DNA of 64,000 nt from Cryptomeria japonica. Lineage: Eukaryota > Streptophyta > Pinopsida > Cupressales > Cupressaceae. The notes under the pieces are model-generated. The model was not told the origin of the DNA. It saw only the letters and a list, made by a program, of their open reading frames with translations, and made no database searches. Below, one piece after another: positions 46,443 to 58,620 of the stretch. Numbering within the stretch: position 1 is the stretch's first letter; each line of letters starts with the position of its first letter. The stretch is from NCBI RefSeq assembly GCF_030272615.1, contig NC_081405.1:473606008-473670007 (forward strand). The letters run 5' to 3'. The position numbers were made by a program, and so were the translations under genes.

Positions 46443-46785
46443 GACTCTCAGGGTTAATTGAAAAGTGAGTTCCATCACTTGATCTGGTTTGGCTCTCAGG
46501 GTTAATTGAAAAGTGAGTTCCATCACTTGATTTGGTTCGGCGATCTATCAGTAGGTTCTTGAAACTACCTCAGGGGGCTCAACAATATGACTACAACTTT
46601 TGATTGCCCACCCTTGACGATCTACCAGTCCACTCTGCAGCCTGCCCCAATCGGCAATCTGTTCACTTCTCCACCCACTAACTAAAGCTCAAGCTCTAGG
46701 ATCGACAGTCTACCTTCAAACCTTTCTCCACCTCATGATCGGTGATCTAAACAAGTCGACAAGTTGCCTCAACTTCCTCCACAAA
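46443..46785 (-). other. Array internal segment 3, truncated
   Basis: Contains a local ~50-bp duplication (CTCTCAGGGTTAATTGAAAA at 46445 and again at 46493). It breaks off at CAACTTCCTCCACAAA, before its primer site, where E2 begins. Confidence 0.75.
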
Positions 46786-48128
46786 TTGGCATTTTGATAT
46801 TGTTTTGTATGACTGGTAAATGATATGATTGTCATTGTTGGCAACATCATCTCCTTAGTCTTCATAGTCCATCGGTAGTAAGTATACTAGGATACTGAAG
46901 TCAATTGGCTAAGAAATAAGTAAATAGGATAAACAGTGAGTAGACTAACAAGCAGTGAGTAGACCGACAAGCAATGAGTAGATCGACAAGCAATGAGTAG
47001 ACTGGAAAGCAGTAAGTAGGTCGGGTAGCGGTGACTAGTTCGACATAGAAGAGGTCCACCGGCTAAGCAAAGAACAAAATGGTATTCAAGAGGAAAGTGG
47101 CTAGACATATTTTTATCGGTTCACCGGAAGAGTCTATAACTGATAGACTAGTAACGTTCAGTTACATTCAACTAAATTGGGAGTCTTCTCCAGTCAACCA
47201 ACAAACTTATCGACATACTCGACTGTATTGACAGAGATTCTTGCAATGTTTTCAGAGGCATGATTTAAGGCATGATAATGGAATTTTGAAAGAATTTTTT
47301 TGGAGGGAAAGATGGCGACAGACTAAAAGGTCTATAAATACACATATCTCATTCTTGAAAATGTTGTTGTCAAGGTGAATGAAGATAATGTGAAAGTGGA
47401 CAAAGGGGGAGTTTAAGAGATTACAGAGTCAAGTGACAAAGGACCGGTAGAATGGAGTTTCATAGAGTGGTGATTCAAGTAATAGAGGACCGAAAGTGTG
47501 GTATCCAAGGATCAGCAAATTGACAGAAGGTAGAGTTGATAGTGCATTTAGGAAATCAAAGTTGTGTAATAGACACAACCGATGCAAACCTAGTGTGATT
47601 CTTCAATGTGATCTGATCAGGCTAATGTGTAGCAATTTTAGTCGATCATCTATCTATTGCTTTCTAAAAACTACAACATAAAATCCCTTAATAGGGTGGA
47701 CTTTAATAGGTCCCACTGTATAAATCCCTTAACCGGGTGACATCTTAATTGATGTTCTTAAGTCATTTAACCAGGCTACTCTTAATAGGGTAAAGGCACT
47801 AACAAACCTTGAACAAAATCCCTTAATCGGGTGGCACCTAACAGTGTCTCTGTAATATTCTAACAAGGATGGCTCTTCACCGGGCGTACTCCAAAAGAGT
47901 ACAAATTTTGTGAGTTTCAACTCACACCGTGGTTTTCTCCCTATTGGGTTTCCACAAGATAAATCTGTGTGTCATTGTGTATCTTTCCATGCATGCATAA
48001 TCTTCTGCAGTAAATGTTTACATTGATGAATGGTAAATTAGTACAAACTTAAAGTAAAAGTTTTAATTGGCTAAAACAGGCAAAGTGTTGATTCACCCCT
48101 CCCCTCTCAACATCGGTTGGGACTGACA
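46784..48128 (+). repeat. E2 5' LTR
   Basis: About 1345 bp. By comparison with E3 (TGTTGGCATTTTTGAT) and the E2 3' LTR, the first two bases are AA instead of TG. TATA box CTATAAATAC at 47332-47341. Downstream are repeated CCCTTAAYCGGGTGRC and TTAATAGGGT motifs (47690-47850). It ends GACTGACA. Confidence 0.85.
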
Positions 48129-48130
48129 AT

Positions 48131-48142
48131 TGGTATCAGAGC
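48131..48142 (+). promoter_or_regulatory. E2 primer-binding site
   Basis: TGGTATCAGAGC, perfect Met-tRNA type, two bases after the LTR. Confidence 0.92.
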
Positions 48143-48186
48143 TCATTTCCTCTAAAGTGAAGCTTGACAACTTGAGGATAAAGATC

Positions 48187-49494
48187 ATGGAGGAGTACCG
48201 GTATCAAAAGAAGATTGATGAAGCCAATGAAATCATTTCTCAACTGAAAGAGAGACTAAGAAAATCTCTTGCAAAAAGGAAGGAATTAGGTCAACAACTA
48301 AATGAGAGTTAGGATATCATAGATCAACTCTATGAATAGAGTGGATCTGAAGAAGTTGAAGAAGCAATCTCAAAACTTATGGAAAAGAACAAGAAGTTGA
48401 CCAAAGAAATCACACCTCTCAGAAGAGAACATGAAGGTCAGGCCCTAAGAATGACTGAGATACTGGAAGCCAGTAGAAGTGCTAATGAAAGAAAAAGAAG
48501 GGCAAAAGAAGAACTGTCAAAAACTAAAAGAGCCAGGAGACTTGCTGAAGATGCCTTGAGAGAAAATGATGCAATCATGATTGAGAAAGATGAATAAATC
48601 CAAGTTCTCACTCAGGAGAATGAATACATACATAAACATCTGAATGACAATGCAGAAGAAAAGGAGAAGATGATGAAAGAGATTGAACAACTCAAGAGTG
48701 AGTTGAAAACTGAAAATGAGAGAAATGAGAAGCTGAGAAAATTCAATGAAATCCTTGAGAAGGTAGATAAATAGTTGAAAGCTCAGAGAAGAATAAAGGA
48801 TACAACTAGCCTTGGTTACCTCGGTTCAGGTCCAATGGAAAATGGAGAATCATCTAAAACCAAAAAGATGAAGGATGATAAAAGAAACCATTCAAAAGAA
48901 AAAGGTATGAAGTCTTCCAAATTCTCTTGTAATCATTGTGGTAAATCAGGTTAAAAGACCAATGACTGTAGAAATAAATCGGTTAGTCAAAAGAAGACTT
49001 TCACCTTTGATGGTTATTTCCATAATTGTCACAAGTATGGCCACACTACTTATGAGTGTAGATCTCAATCTAGCAGTATGTCAAATGGAAGAATATTTAA
49101 TGGATATTGGTTCACATGCAATAAGTTTTGACACAAATCTAAATAATGCAAGTTCAAGACAAATGTATCAAGATCACCATTCAAACTAGTCAGTCCTAAC
49201 AAAAGGAGTAATCAGTTGAATGGCACGTGTTCCACATGTGGTAATTTTGGTCATGTTGTAGAAAACTACAAAATGAGAATGGGTTAGAGAAAAAATTTAG
49301 GACCATGGAGGACAACTGGTATGGCATGCTTTAACTACCATAAGATTGGCCACTTAGCTAGAGAATGCAGGAGCCGATCCTACAATCGGTTTAGCAAGAA
49401 GAAAGAGCAAAATGACCTGAGAGGAAAGAAGACAACTGAAGAAGTAATAAATGAAATGAAAAAACCATGGATCAAGAAGGATGAAGGAAAATAA
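48187..49494 (+). pseudogene. E2 gag: coiled coil plus five decayed knuckles
   Basis: ATG 48187 to TAA 49492 stays in one frame, with internal stops (first at 48310). The N-terminal part is charged coiled coil (ANEIISQLKERLRKSLAKRK). Five knuckles align one-to-one with E1: CNHCGKSG (stop replaces H), FHNCHKYGHTTYEC (first Cys to His), a third with two stops (TCNKF to C), CSTCGNFGHVVENY (last Cys to Tyr) and CFNYHKIGHLAREC (second Cys to Tyr). Clearly homologous to E1 gag; inactive. Confidence 0.8.
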
Positions 49495-50001
49495 GGAGAA
49501 GGTCATTCTTAAACCAAGTCATCATCCATCGGTGATGACAATTCCTCTTCTAACTAGGCATACTGATGCCCAGGGGGAGCACATATGGTAAGATTACTTT
49601 TGAATCCCCTTAACAAATATAAGGATATGTTTATTTGCATAGTTGTGATGCATAAAAGTTGGTCTTAAAACAAGTTTTTAATTGAAGTATGTTCTGTGAA
49701 ATATTTATTTGTGTGTTAGTATCGACAACAAATAATCGGTGTAGTTTAAGTTGTGAGTTCCAAAACTGACTGTTGGATCATAGCGCTGATAAATATCAAT
49801 GGATAAACAAGGAAATGTTAGCACATTTTCATTTACACTAACTTTTTGTGAACTTTCTTGAGCTCCTGTGTGATCAAAGGCAATTTTAAACTTGCTAAGT
49901 TTTGTTTGTGTGGAAAATTCAAGGAGAGCGATAGTTGTGTTTGGTAATCCCTAGGAAAATATTTTCTACCTTGTCTGAGAAAATCTTGTTTGAAGGTGAT
50001 C
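49495..50001 (+). other. E2 spacer between gag and ORF2
   Basis: About 500 bp, no gene. Contains CCAGGGGGAGCACATATGGT near its start (49572), a PPT-like string in the same relative place as strings elsewhere in E1. Confidence 0.45.
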
Positions 50002-53000
50002 ATGGCAGTGCCGATATTGACTCTTGTGTTGGTTGAAACTATCAAAGAACCCCAACCCGAGTTCAAGTTGCACCCGATGAAAGCCAGTGAAATCGACAAG
50101 ACCGGTGTTTTATCATCTGTGCCCTCCAGTGTATTGTTGGTAGAAGATATTCGCTCCTACTTTCATTGAAAGCTCGAAGAACTTGGAGATAAGTTAATTC
50201 AAAATGATTTTAATGGTTTATGTGACAATGATAAATTGAAAGCAAAATTTCTACCTCTGAAGATCAAGGGTTTGGCTAATGCTGTTGACTTTCCTAACTA
50301 GTTTCATGGTGACTAGATTACATATGTACTAAGTAGGGTTCATGATCAATTTATGTGGTTGGAAGGTCATGCACCAATCAAGATCACAAAGGAGGTGATT
50401 TGAAGAGTGACAAGGTTCAGTGTAACCAATGAAGCATTAACCCTAAGTACGATTTCATCAACTAAAGTCACCCAGTTAACCAAATCCCGTTGTGATAGTA
50501 GAGAAATGACAATCACCCATATTGAGGATGCTGAAGTAAGATTTGCCTCTGGAGTATTGGGATACATGGTTTATCAATCAAGTTAGATGAATAGTGTACC
50601 GAGTGATTCCATCCATGTTGGATATCTAATTATCAAAGAAGATGCAACCTATGATATATGTGAGATGATTCAAAGTCAGTTCATGGTGAAAATGAAAAGA
50701 ATAAAGAAGGACAAGAAGCAATCTTTCAAATATGGTTCACTACTGGTATGTATATTTTTCTATGTGCAAATTTTTTTCCCTGGTAAGGGTAATGTAGTAT
50801 GATCACAAGAGAAACCTGTCATGGTTCAAATAGGTGAAATGATTAGGGATCTAGGAAATAAATTTGGTGAAACAATGTGGGGATACTTTAAGGAATTCCA
50901 AATTAGGATGCACAAGAGGGAAATAATTCCAACCAGAATAGTGCAGAAATACAAAGACAACATTTGTTTCCTTGTTGACATAGATTATTGTATCATTCAA
51001 GCAATTCAACCCATAACTTTTTGGGTTCCACCTATGGGCTATGAGGTTGTAGTAGTTCTTGTTAAAATTCATATCAATATGCTTCTATCTAAATCGATAG
51101 ACTCGAAGGAAAAGAGATTTGGAACATATGAGGAGGCCAACTCTAAAATAAAATAGAAACTTCAGGTGTCAATCATTAAAAGAAAAGTAAGAAAAATGAT
51201 TGATACCCTTGACAAGAAATATGGAAGGATAGCATCTGGGGCCACTACCTCCACCAGTGTTAGTGAGAAAATAGGGGTCATACCTCCTAAGGATGAAGAA
51301 TTAATAGGTGGAAAGAAGAAAGTGTCAAAGACAAAACCTAAGGGGACTGCAACAACTAAGCCTGCAACATACTTAAAGGAAAAGGATCTAGGCACTTCTA
51401 TGTCTTCACCAAGTAAAGATAGACTGGTAGGAGTGACTTACACCAGAAAGAAAAAAGAGTGATTCAAAGATTAAAAAGAATGAGAAAGAAGGTGATATCA
51501 CTGACACCCCATCAGATGTGGAAATAAAGGAGGTTAGAAGAAGTGGAAAGAACAAAGCTCCAACAATTGATGAGTTGGTGCATGGGATCAAATAATTTGG
51601 AGGTATGGCCAGTGTTGGAAGGAGATATTCCCTCAGTAACGAAGAAGACAAAAGGAAAATTAAGGAAGCCCTGATCTGGAACTTGCACAAGTTTTGTAGG
51701 ACTCCTAGTGAATTATATGGCATAATCCCATTAGATTTGCAATATAAAATTGAAGGGAGATGGAAGACAGCTCTAGCTACTGAAAAGGAACTCAGAATAA
51801 AAGCACTCATGGAAGTGCAACATGACTTAGATCTTGATCAATCTTCACTAGTGGCTAAAGCATCCATTCAACATTTCAAAATAAGGAATATAAATGGGAG
51901 AGTAGCAGTAGGTGAATTTGAAGCAGTTCACATTGAAGGTGTTGCCTTGTGGAAGGAAATTATGGACCAGCAAAAGGAAGCTAAAGAAGAAATTGAAAAG
52001 GAAACAAAACAGGACAAAGGTGCAGTTGTCCTTGATAAAGGAAAAGCTAAGGAAAAAGACTCCACTAAAGAATTTGATACCTTCATAGTTGAGGACATCA
52101 TAGGAAATATTGTGTCAGACATCCCCAATCTGACAAAGGGTATCGAACAACTGGTTCCTACTTCACCGGTGAAGGAAGCTGATCAAACTAAGCTTCTCGG
52201 TCAAGATGAAGTGTTAGTTGAAGATATTCCTTATGAGGATACACCTCATAGAACCTTATTGACACAAAATCCTATTCTCTCTAAAGAAGGAATAGAGGAA
52301 GAGAAGAAGACAAAGGAAGGAAAAGAGGAAGAGAAGAAAGTAGAGGAAGGAAAAGAGGAAGAGAAGAAAACATAGGATAATAAAGTAGTGATGAATACTC
52401 CTCCAGCAAAGAGGAAGTTGGATTTAGAAAATGTAAGTGAGAAGAAGAAGGTAAGAATCATCACAACAACTAGCTCAAAAGTTGAGACTGCAGAAAAGGA
52501 AGAAGGAATAGAGGAGGAAGAAGAAGGTGACTCGGTCATTGGCATAAATAAAATGACCCCAAGCAATTGATGAAAGCCTCTGAAAAATTGAGAATCCAAG
52601 CTGAAAAGGCTAAACTAAGAGGAAAGAAAAAGAAGGCAAGAGTCCTCACTTCTGCCAAGACAATTCTCTCTGACCTCATCCCAGACATTGCAGTTGATGA
52701 TACTAGCCATTATTGATCAGTTGGATACTGTTGTTAAAGCAATCAGTTCAGAGGCAACCAATCTAGAGAAGGTTGCGGTAAGGAAATATGAAACAAAGTG
52801 AGGAGATAACTTAATGGAGTAAATAACAGTTGTAAAAGTTGCTCTTTCCACCAGAATAGAAGAAGTTAAAAATATACCGTAGCAAGTTGGTCAACTAGTG
52901 GTGAAATCTTCAAGTTTTCCTGCTTTAATCAAAGACTTAGAAGATAAAAGAAATCAGATTCAAGATCTAGTAAGCTCTTTTGATCCTCTTATCAGTTTAG

Positions 53001-53314
53001 CATCAACCTTTATTGGAAAAGTAAAAACACTAAATCATGAAATTAGAAGGTTGAAAGATGAAGAAGACAAAAGAAGTCTTAGTTTGTTAGAGCTCTAGTG
53101 CTATTTAGCACCAATTTTTGATTTCATGCAACTAAACATTAAAGAAGAAGACCGCCTAATAAATGAACCTAACTATAAGACAATGGATGTTATGGAGGTC
53201 TTCATTGCAGTCTTACATGGCCACTTCACCACCATGAAACGGGTTCAATCTTCATGGGAATCTTCCTTGAAAGTGGCTCAAGAAAACTTCAAAGAGATTT
53301 TTTCTTTATTTTGA
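50002..53314 (+). pseudogene. E2 ORF2: homologue of E1 ORF2, unknown function
   Basis: Starts ATGGCAGTG at 50002 and ends TGA 53312-53314, about 1100 codons with stops (50170, 50302, 50317, 50401, 50584 and others) and at least two frameshifts (near 51455 in an A-rich run, and near 52565). Shared with E1 ORF2, in the same order: LLVEDIRSYF with LEELGD; LKIKGLANAVDFPN; VLSRVHDQFMWLEGHAPIKI; the YGSLLVCIFFYVQIFFPGKG block; the GTYEEANSKIK block; LSNEEDKRKIKEALIW. The middle is lysine- and glutamate-rich (EEKKTKEGKEEEKKVEEGKE). The C-terminus is helical (GHFTTMKRVQSSWESSLKVA). Together with E1 this defines a conserved non-pol protein. Confidence 0.78.
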
Positions 53315-53456
53315 AAAATCTTTCTAGATAGTCTTTTCGATTGATGGCAAAAGGGGGAATTTTAGAAATGTATGAATCTTGTCAGAAATAGGGGCCAGAA
53401 CTGACATAGTTTTGTAGCGGTTTGTAGTGTTTGCAACCAATGCCAAAGGGGGAGTT

Positions 53457-54570
53457 TGTTTCCATTCTGATACTATTTTGTATGACCAGTAAGTGATATG
53501 ATTTTCATTGTTGGAAACATCATCTCCTTAGTCTTCATAGTCAATCAGTAGTAAGTAGAATAGGATACTAAAGTCAATTGGCTAAGCAATAAGTAAATAG
53601 GATAAACAATGAGTAGACCGACAACCATTGAGTAGACCAGAAAGCAGTGAGTAGACTGGAAAGCAGTGAGTAGAACAAAAAGTAGTAAGTAGACTGGATA
53701 GCAGTGAGTAGATCGATACAAAAGAGGTCCACCGACTAAGCAAAGAACATACTGGCATTCAGGAGGAAACCGGCTAGATAGATTTTGATTGATTCACTGG
53801 AAGAGTCAGTAACTGACAGACTGGTAATGTTTAGTTACATTTAGCTAAATTGAGAGTCTTCTCTAGTCAACTAGCAGACTTATCGACATATTCGACTATA
53901 TTGACAGAGATTCCTGCAATGTTTTCAGAGATGTGATTTAAGGCATGATAATGGAATTTTGTAAGGAGTGTTTTGGAGGGAAAGATAGTGATAGACTAAA
54001 GGGTCTATAAATACACATATCTCATTCTTGAGAATGTTGTTGTCGAGGTGAATGAAGATAATGTGAAAGTGGACACAGGGGGAGTTTAAGGGATTACAGT
54101 GTCGAGTGACAGAGGACTGGTAGAGTGGACTTTCACAGAGCGGTGATTCAAGTGATAGAGGATCGGTAGTGTGGTATCCAAGGATTCATAAATCGGCAGA
54201 AGGTAGAGTTGATAGTCCATTCAGGAAATCAGAGTTGTGTAATAGACACAACCTATGCAGACCTAGTGTGATTCTTTAGTGTGATCTGATCAGGCTAATG
54301 TGTAGTAATTTTAGTAGATCATCTATCTATTTCTTTCTAACAAGTGCAACATAAAATCCCTTAATAGGGTGAACTTTAATAGGTCCCATTGTATAAATCC
54401 CTTAACTGGGTGACATCTTAATTGATGTTCTTAAGTCCTTTAACCAAGCTACTCTTAACAGGGTAAAGGCACTAACCAGCCTTGAAAAAAATACCTTAAC
54501 CGGGTGGCACCTAAAAGTGTCTCTGTAATCTTCTAACGGGGATGGCTCTTCACTGAGCATACTCCAAAAG
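53457..54570 (+). repeat. E2 3' LTR, 3'-truncated
   Basis: Starts TGTTTCCATTCTGATACTAT, matches the 5' LTR through ACTCCAAAAG, then is lost. TATA box CTATAAATAC at 54005-54014. Confidence 0.88.
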
Positions 54571-54924
54571 AAAAACTTCCAATACACAAACATCCTGCGG
54601 TCTTCTGGGAACATCAGAAAAGACAAGAAACATAAATCAATGATCTGCAAGTCACAAAGATCAACCTCAAGCCAATCCAACTTCACTCAACACACAAGAC
54701 TAACTAGTAAGAACATATCAACCAAGCCAATACTGGGACCGATATCTCACCAAAATCAAATCCAAATGTCATGAAACTCGAACATAATACAGACAACAAA
54801 ATCAAGGGAATAAATCCAAATCCACAATGCTAAACTCTAAAACAAGAAGAAATGCCATGATCTCCAAGCAATTACACTACTAACTTCCTCAACCGGTAAG
54901 AACTAAACTAGTGCTCCTGCATCA
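54571..54924 (-). repeat. Array LTR 4, truncated
   Basis: Only the part equivalent to the last ~355 bp (plus-strand order) remains, ending in CTCCTGCATCA. The rest was deleted at the E2 junction. Confidence 0.8.
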
Positions 54925-55335
54925 AACTCTCATGGTTAATTGAAAAGTGAGTCCCATCACTTGATCTGGTTCAACGATTTGTCAGTAGGTACTTGCAACT
55001 GCTCCATCACTTGATCTAGTTTGGAGATTTGTTAGTAGGTACTTGCAACTACTTCAAGGGGTTTGACAATCTGACTACAGCTTCTGATTGCCTCTCCTTG
55101 ATGATCGACCAGTCCACTCTAGAGCTTGCCTCAATCGGTGATCTGTTCAAGTCTCCACCCACTAACTACCTCAAGCTCAAGCTCTAGGATCGATAGTCTA
55201 CCTTCAAACCTTTCTCTTCCTCACAATCAATGATCTGAACAAGTCCACAAGTTGCCTCAACTTCCTCTCCAACTAACCAGTGCATAATCGAGTCTTCCTC
55301 CAACAAAAGGTTCACAAACTAGCTCTAATACCATT
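54925..55335 (-). other. Array internal segment 4
   Basis: 411 bp. It is longer than the others because of an internal ~50-bp duplication (CATCACTTGATCTGGTT at 54954 and CATCACTTGATCTAGTT at 55004). Primer site GCTCTAATACCA at 55322-55333, one mismatch. Confidence 0.78.
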
Positions 55336-56250
55336 TGATGCAGTCAAGGTAGGGAGATCCAATGAACGATAGACCATCCTTGCATCCTAACACAAACACC
55401 ATGCAAAATATACCGGTAACTGGTAACACAATTCCAGATAAAGCATAAAGAACAACATGTAACAACACATAATACATAACCGGTAAACAATATGAACAAA
55501 TATTATAACAACTTGAAGAATTACATATGCCACATGCTAGATCACTATCCAAGATACAAATAATGCTTACAACACAAACATAAGATCCACATATTATCCA
55601 CATATCAAATCGGCCTCTGGAAATAGTTTGTCGGTTCAACCCTAATCCAGACCTTAGCCCTTCCGGCTTTAGTCCATCAGACTAGAATCTCGTTGATTCT
55701 ACATCTTCACTCAATCTCTAAACTCTGTCTTCTATCTTCTATCTTCTATCTTCTATCTTCTATCTTCTCAAATGATTCACAAACTTCTATTTATACCGTC
55801 CGTAAATAATAACAACTTGATCAAGTCGGCCTAAAGACCAACCGGTTCATGAAACCTACTAATGGTAACATGATGGCTCAAATCATTAAGAACAACTTCC
55901 AATGCTTAAAACATCACACGGTCTTCCAGGAACATGGGAAAAGACATAAGAAACATAAATCAATGATCCGCAAGTCATGAAGATCAACCACAACCCAATC
56001 CAACTTTGCTCAACACATTGCAAGACTAACCTGTAAGAACATATCAACCGGGCCAATACCAGAACTGATATCTCACTGTAATCAAATCCAAATGCCAAGA
56101 AACTCGAACACGATAAAGACAACAAAATAAAGGGAATAAATCCAAATCCACAATGCTAAACTCTCAAATGAGAAGAAATGCCTCGATATCCAAGCAATTC
56201 CACTACTAACTGCCTTAGTTGGTAAGAACTACACTGGTGCTCCTGCATCA
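55336..56250 (-). repeat. Array LTR 5
   Basis: 915 bp; TATA box 55788-55795; (TTCTATC)n at about 55729-55766. Confidence 0.85.
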
Positions 56251-56611
56251 TATTCTCAAGGTTGATTGAAAAGTGAGTTCCATCACTTGATCTGGTTTGG
56301 TGATTTGTTAGTAGGTACTTGCAACTACCTTAGGGGGTTCGGTGATCTGAATACAGCTTATGGTTGCCTCTCCTCGGCGATCTACCGGTTCACTCTATAG
56401 CCTGTCTTAATCGGTGATCTCTTCAAGTCTCCACCCACTAACTACCTCAAGATCAAGCTCTAGGGTTGGAGGTTTACTTGCAAAACTTGCTCTACCTCAT
56501 GATTGGTGATTTGAACAAGTCCACAAGTTGCCTTAATTTCCTCTCCAACCAACTGGTGCATAACTAGGCCTTCCTCTAACAACAAGTTCACAAACCAGCT
56601 CTGATACCATT
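56251..56611 (-). other. Array internal segment 5
   Basis: 361 bp; perfect primer site (reverse complement GCTCTGATACCA) at 56598-56609. Confidence 0.8.
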
Positions 56612-57557
56612 TGATGCAATCAAGGTAGGGAGATCCAATGAAGGATAGCCCATGCTTACTAAGTAGGGATATCCAATGAAGGATAGCCCATGCTTGCTAC
56701 CTAAGACAAACACCATGCAAAATATATCGATAACTGGTAACACAATGCCAGATAAAGAAGAAAGAACAACCGGTAACAACACAAAATACATAACCGGTAA
56801 ATAGTATGAACAAAAATTATAACAACTTGAAGAATTACATATGCCACATGCTAGATCGTAGTCTAGGATACAAAAAATTATTACAACACAAACATAAGAT
56901 CCATAGATCATCCACATATCAAATCGGCCTTCGGCAACAGTCTATCGGTTCAACCCTAATCTGAACCTTAGCCCTTCCGACTTCAGTCCATCGGACTAGA
57001 ATCTCGTCGATTCTACATCTTCACTCAATCTCTAAACTCTGTCTTCTATCTTCTATCTTCTATCTTCTATCTTCTGAAATGATTCACAAACTTCTATTTA
57101 TACCATCTGCAAATAATAAGAACTTGATCAAGTCAGTCCAAAGACCAACCGATTCATGAAATGTGCTAATGGTAACATGTCAACTCAAATCATTAAGAAC
57201 AACTTTCAATGCACAAAACATCATGTAGTCTTCCAATAACATCAGAAAAGACATAAGAAACATAAATCAATGATCAACAAGTTACAAAGATCAACCGCAA
57301 CCCGATCCAACTTCGCTCAACACACTGCAAGACTATTCGGTAAGAACATATCAACCATGCCAATACTGTAACCTTTATCTCACTGAAATCAAATCCAAAT
57401 GCCATGAAAGTCAAACATGATAAAGAAAATGAACTCAAGGGAATAAATCCAAATGCACAATGCTAAACTCTCAAACAAGAAGAAATGCCACAATCTCCAA
57501 GCAATTTCACTGCTAACTGCCTCAACTGGTAAGAACTACACCAGTGCTCCTACATCA
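56612..57557 (-). repeat. Array LTR 6
   Basis: 946 bp with a ~45-bp tandem duplication near its edge (AAGGATAGCCCATGCTTRCT at 56641 and 56681); TATA box 57095-57102. It ends CTCCTACATCA and is followed by the ATACT duplication. Confidence 0.85.
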
Positions 57558-58620
57558 ATACTGTTTCTCTTGAAGCTACAAATTTGGCAGTTAACAAAGT
57601 AATTTTTAGTAAAGCAACCACAGATAAAATATATGAAAATCATGAGGCCCTTAAACATGAGTGCATGAAGTTGGTTGTTGATAATCAAGAGTTGAGGAAA
57701 CAAGTATAAATTCTGAAAGGTGACTCAATGCTAATATTGTGAGCTATTTCTACTTTGGTTCTAGAGTTTTTGATAGGGATGCACTAATTAATAAGATAAG
57801 AGATTTAAGAGAAGAAATAGAAAAAGAAAAGGCATCAAGAATGCAAACTACAACTCAAATGATCACTGGTTTAGTTGACCATAGGTTAGATAAGATAAAT
57901 ATGAGGATCGATGAAGCATATAAGGGATATTGTGATCTTATAGTTGCAAAGGCAAAGTATGAGCATGATGTAGAAGAATTGAAGCCAATAAATTAGAGGT
58001 GGTTTCTAGAACACAAGTTCTAGTAGATATGATAAAAAGAGCCAAATATGATGATAATAAACCACCCGAGCTTCAAGTTGTACTTGATAATATTTGGCTG
58101 TTAGAAAAAAAATGATGTCATATATGATGAAATTAGAGAGGTAATTGGAGAAAAAATTGAAGATAATGGATCAAATAGAGTGCAAGGTTTTGCTAAGCAT
58201 AAAAGATGAAGAAGAGCAACCAGAATTACTTGATCAATGGAAATAAGAATTTATTTCAGCAATTTCAAAGGTAATCTCTATTATATATAAAGATGGTGAA
58301 CTGAGTATGGGACAATTGAATCAATTGTTAGATGAAATGTATATATTTGAATTTGTCTGTGAGAGTTATCAAAAAGATTCTAGAGATACTTTATATTCAA
58401 GGTATGCAAAATTCAATGAGAACGTTGATAAGATGTTGAAGTATCCTTGGCCAACCAATGAAATATTTAGAGTATGGGAAACACAGTATGGAGAAGACTG
58501 AGTGTGTGCAAATTGATCAGTGAGAATGCATTCAAAAGGGTTTTCCTTGAAGATGACCAGACTCAAATGTTTCCCATGCAAGAACATCAACTCCATATAA
58601 TTTGCTTCATAATTTCATGT
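57558..58620 (+). pseudogene. Unrecognised decayed coding segment, right part
   Basis: Continues the segment broken at 43003 (VADTVSLEATNLAVNKVIF reads across the join). Charged helical pieces follow: ALINKIRDLREEIEKEKAS (57780), LINQ-type helices, and LNQLLDEMYIFEFVCESYQK (58316). Stops and frameshifts throughout. No domain recognised. Likely the C-terminal half of the same unknown protein as 40394-43003. Confidence 0.4.

Larger units (their letters stand above)
46784..54570 (+). mobile_element. E2: sister of E1, LTR element with gag and ORF2
   Basis: Plus-strand element inside the minus-strand array. The 5' LTR (46784-48128) is nearly complete, and the 3' LTR (53457-54570) lacks its last ~230 bp. 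It has a Met-tRNA primer site at 48131, gag 48187-49494, ORF2 50002-53314, and AAAGGGGGAG (PPT) at 53445-53454. Its gene order and both proteins match E1, at clearly diverged sequence level, and like E1 it has no pol. The right junction is not a clean insertion: the 3' LTR stops at ACTCCAAAAG and the array resumes in mid-LTR with AAAAACTTCCAAT. An illegitimate deletion removed the end of E2 plus roughly 600 bp of array. Confidence 0.88.
43004..57557 (-). mobile_element. Tandem array of LTR + ~360-bp internal units, flanked by one TSD
   Basis: Read on the minus strand, each unit is an LTR (TGATGCAGGAGC...TTGACTGCATCA, ~885-945 bp), a Met-tRNA primer site two bases beyond it, and ~360 bp of internal sequence that runs straight into the next LTR. 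Six LTRs survive (four full on the outside, one full inside, one truncated), interrupted by E2. The outermost LTR ends are flanked by ATACT (42999-43003 and 57558-57562), so the whole array descends from one insertion. No coding domain and no polypurine tract are visible. LTR ends are 8-bp inverted (TGATGCAG/CTGCATCA). Copies differ by roughly 10 percent by eye. Confidence 0.85.
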
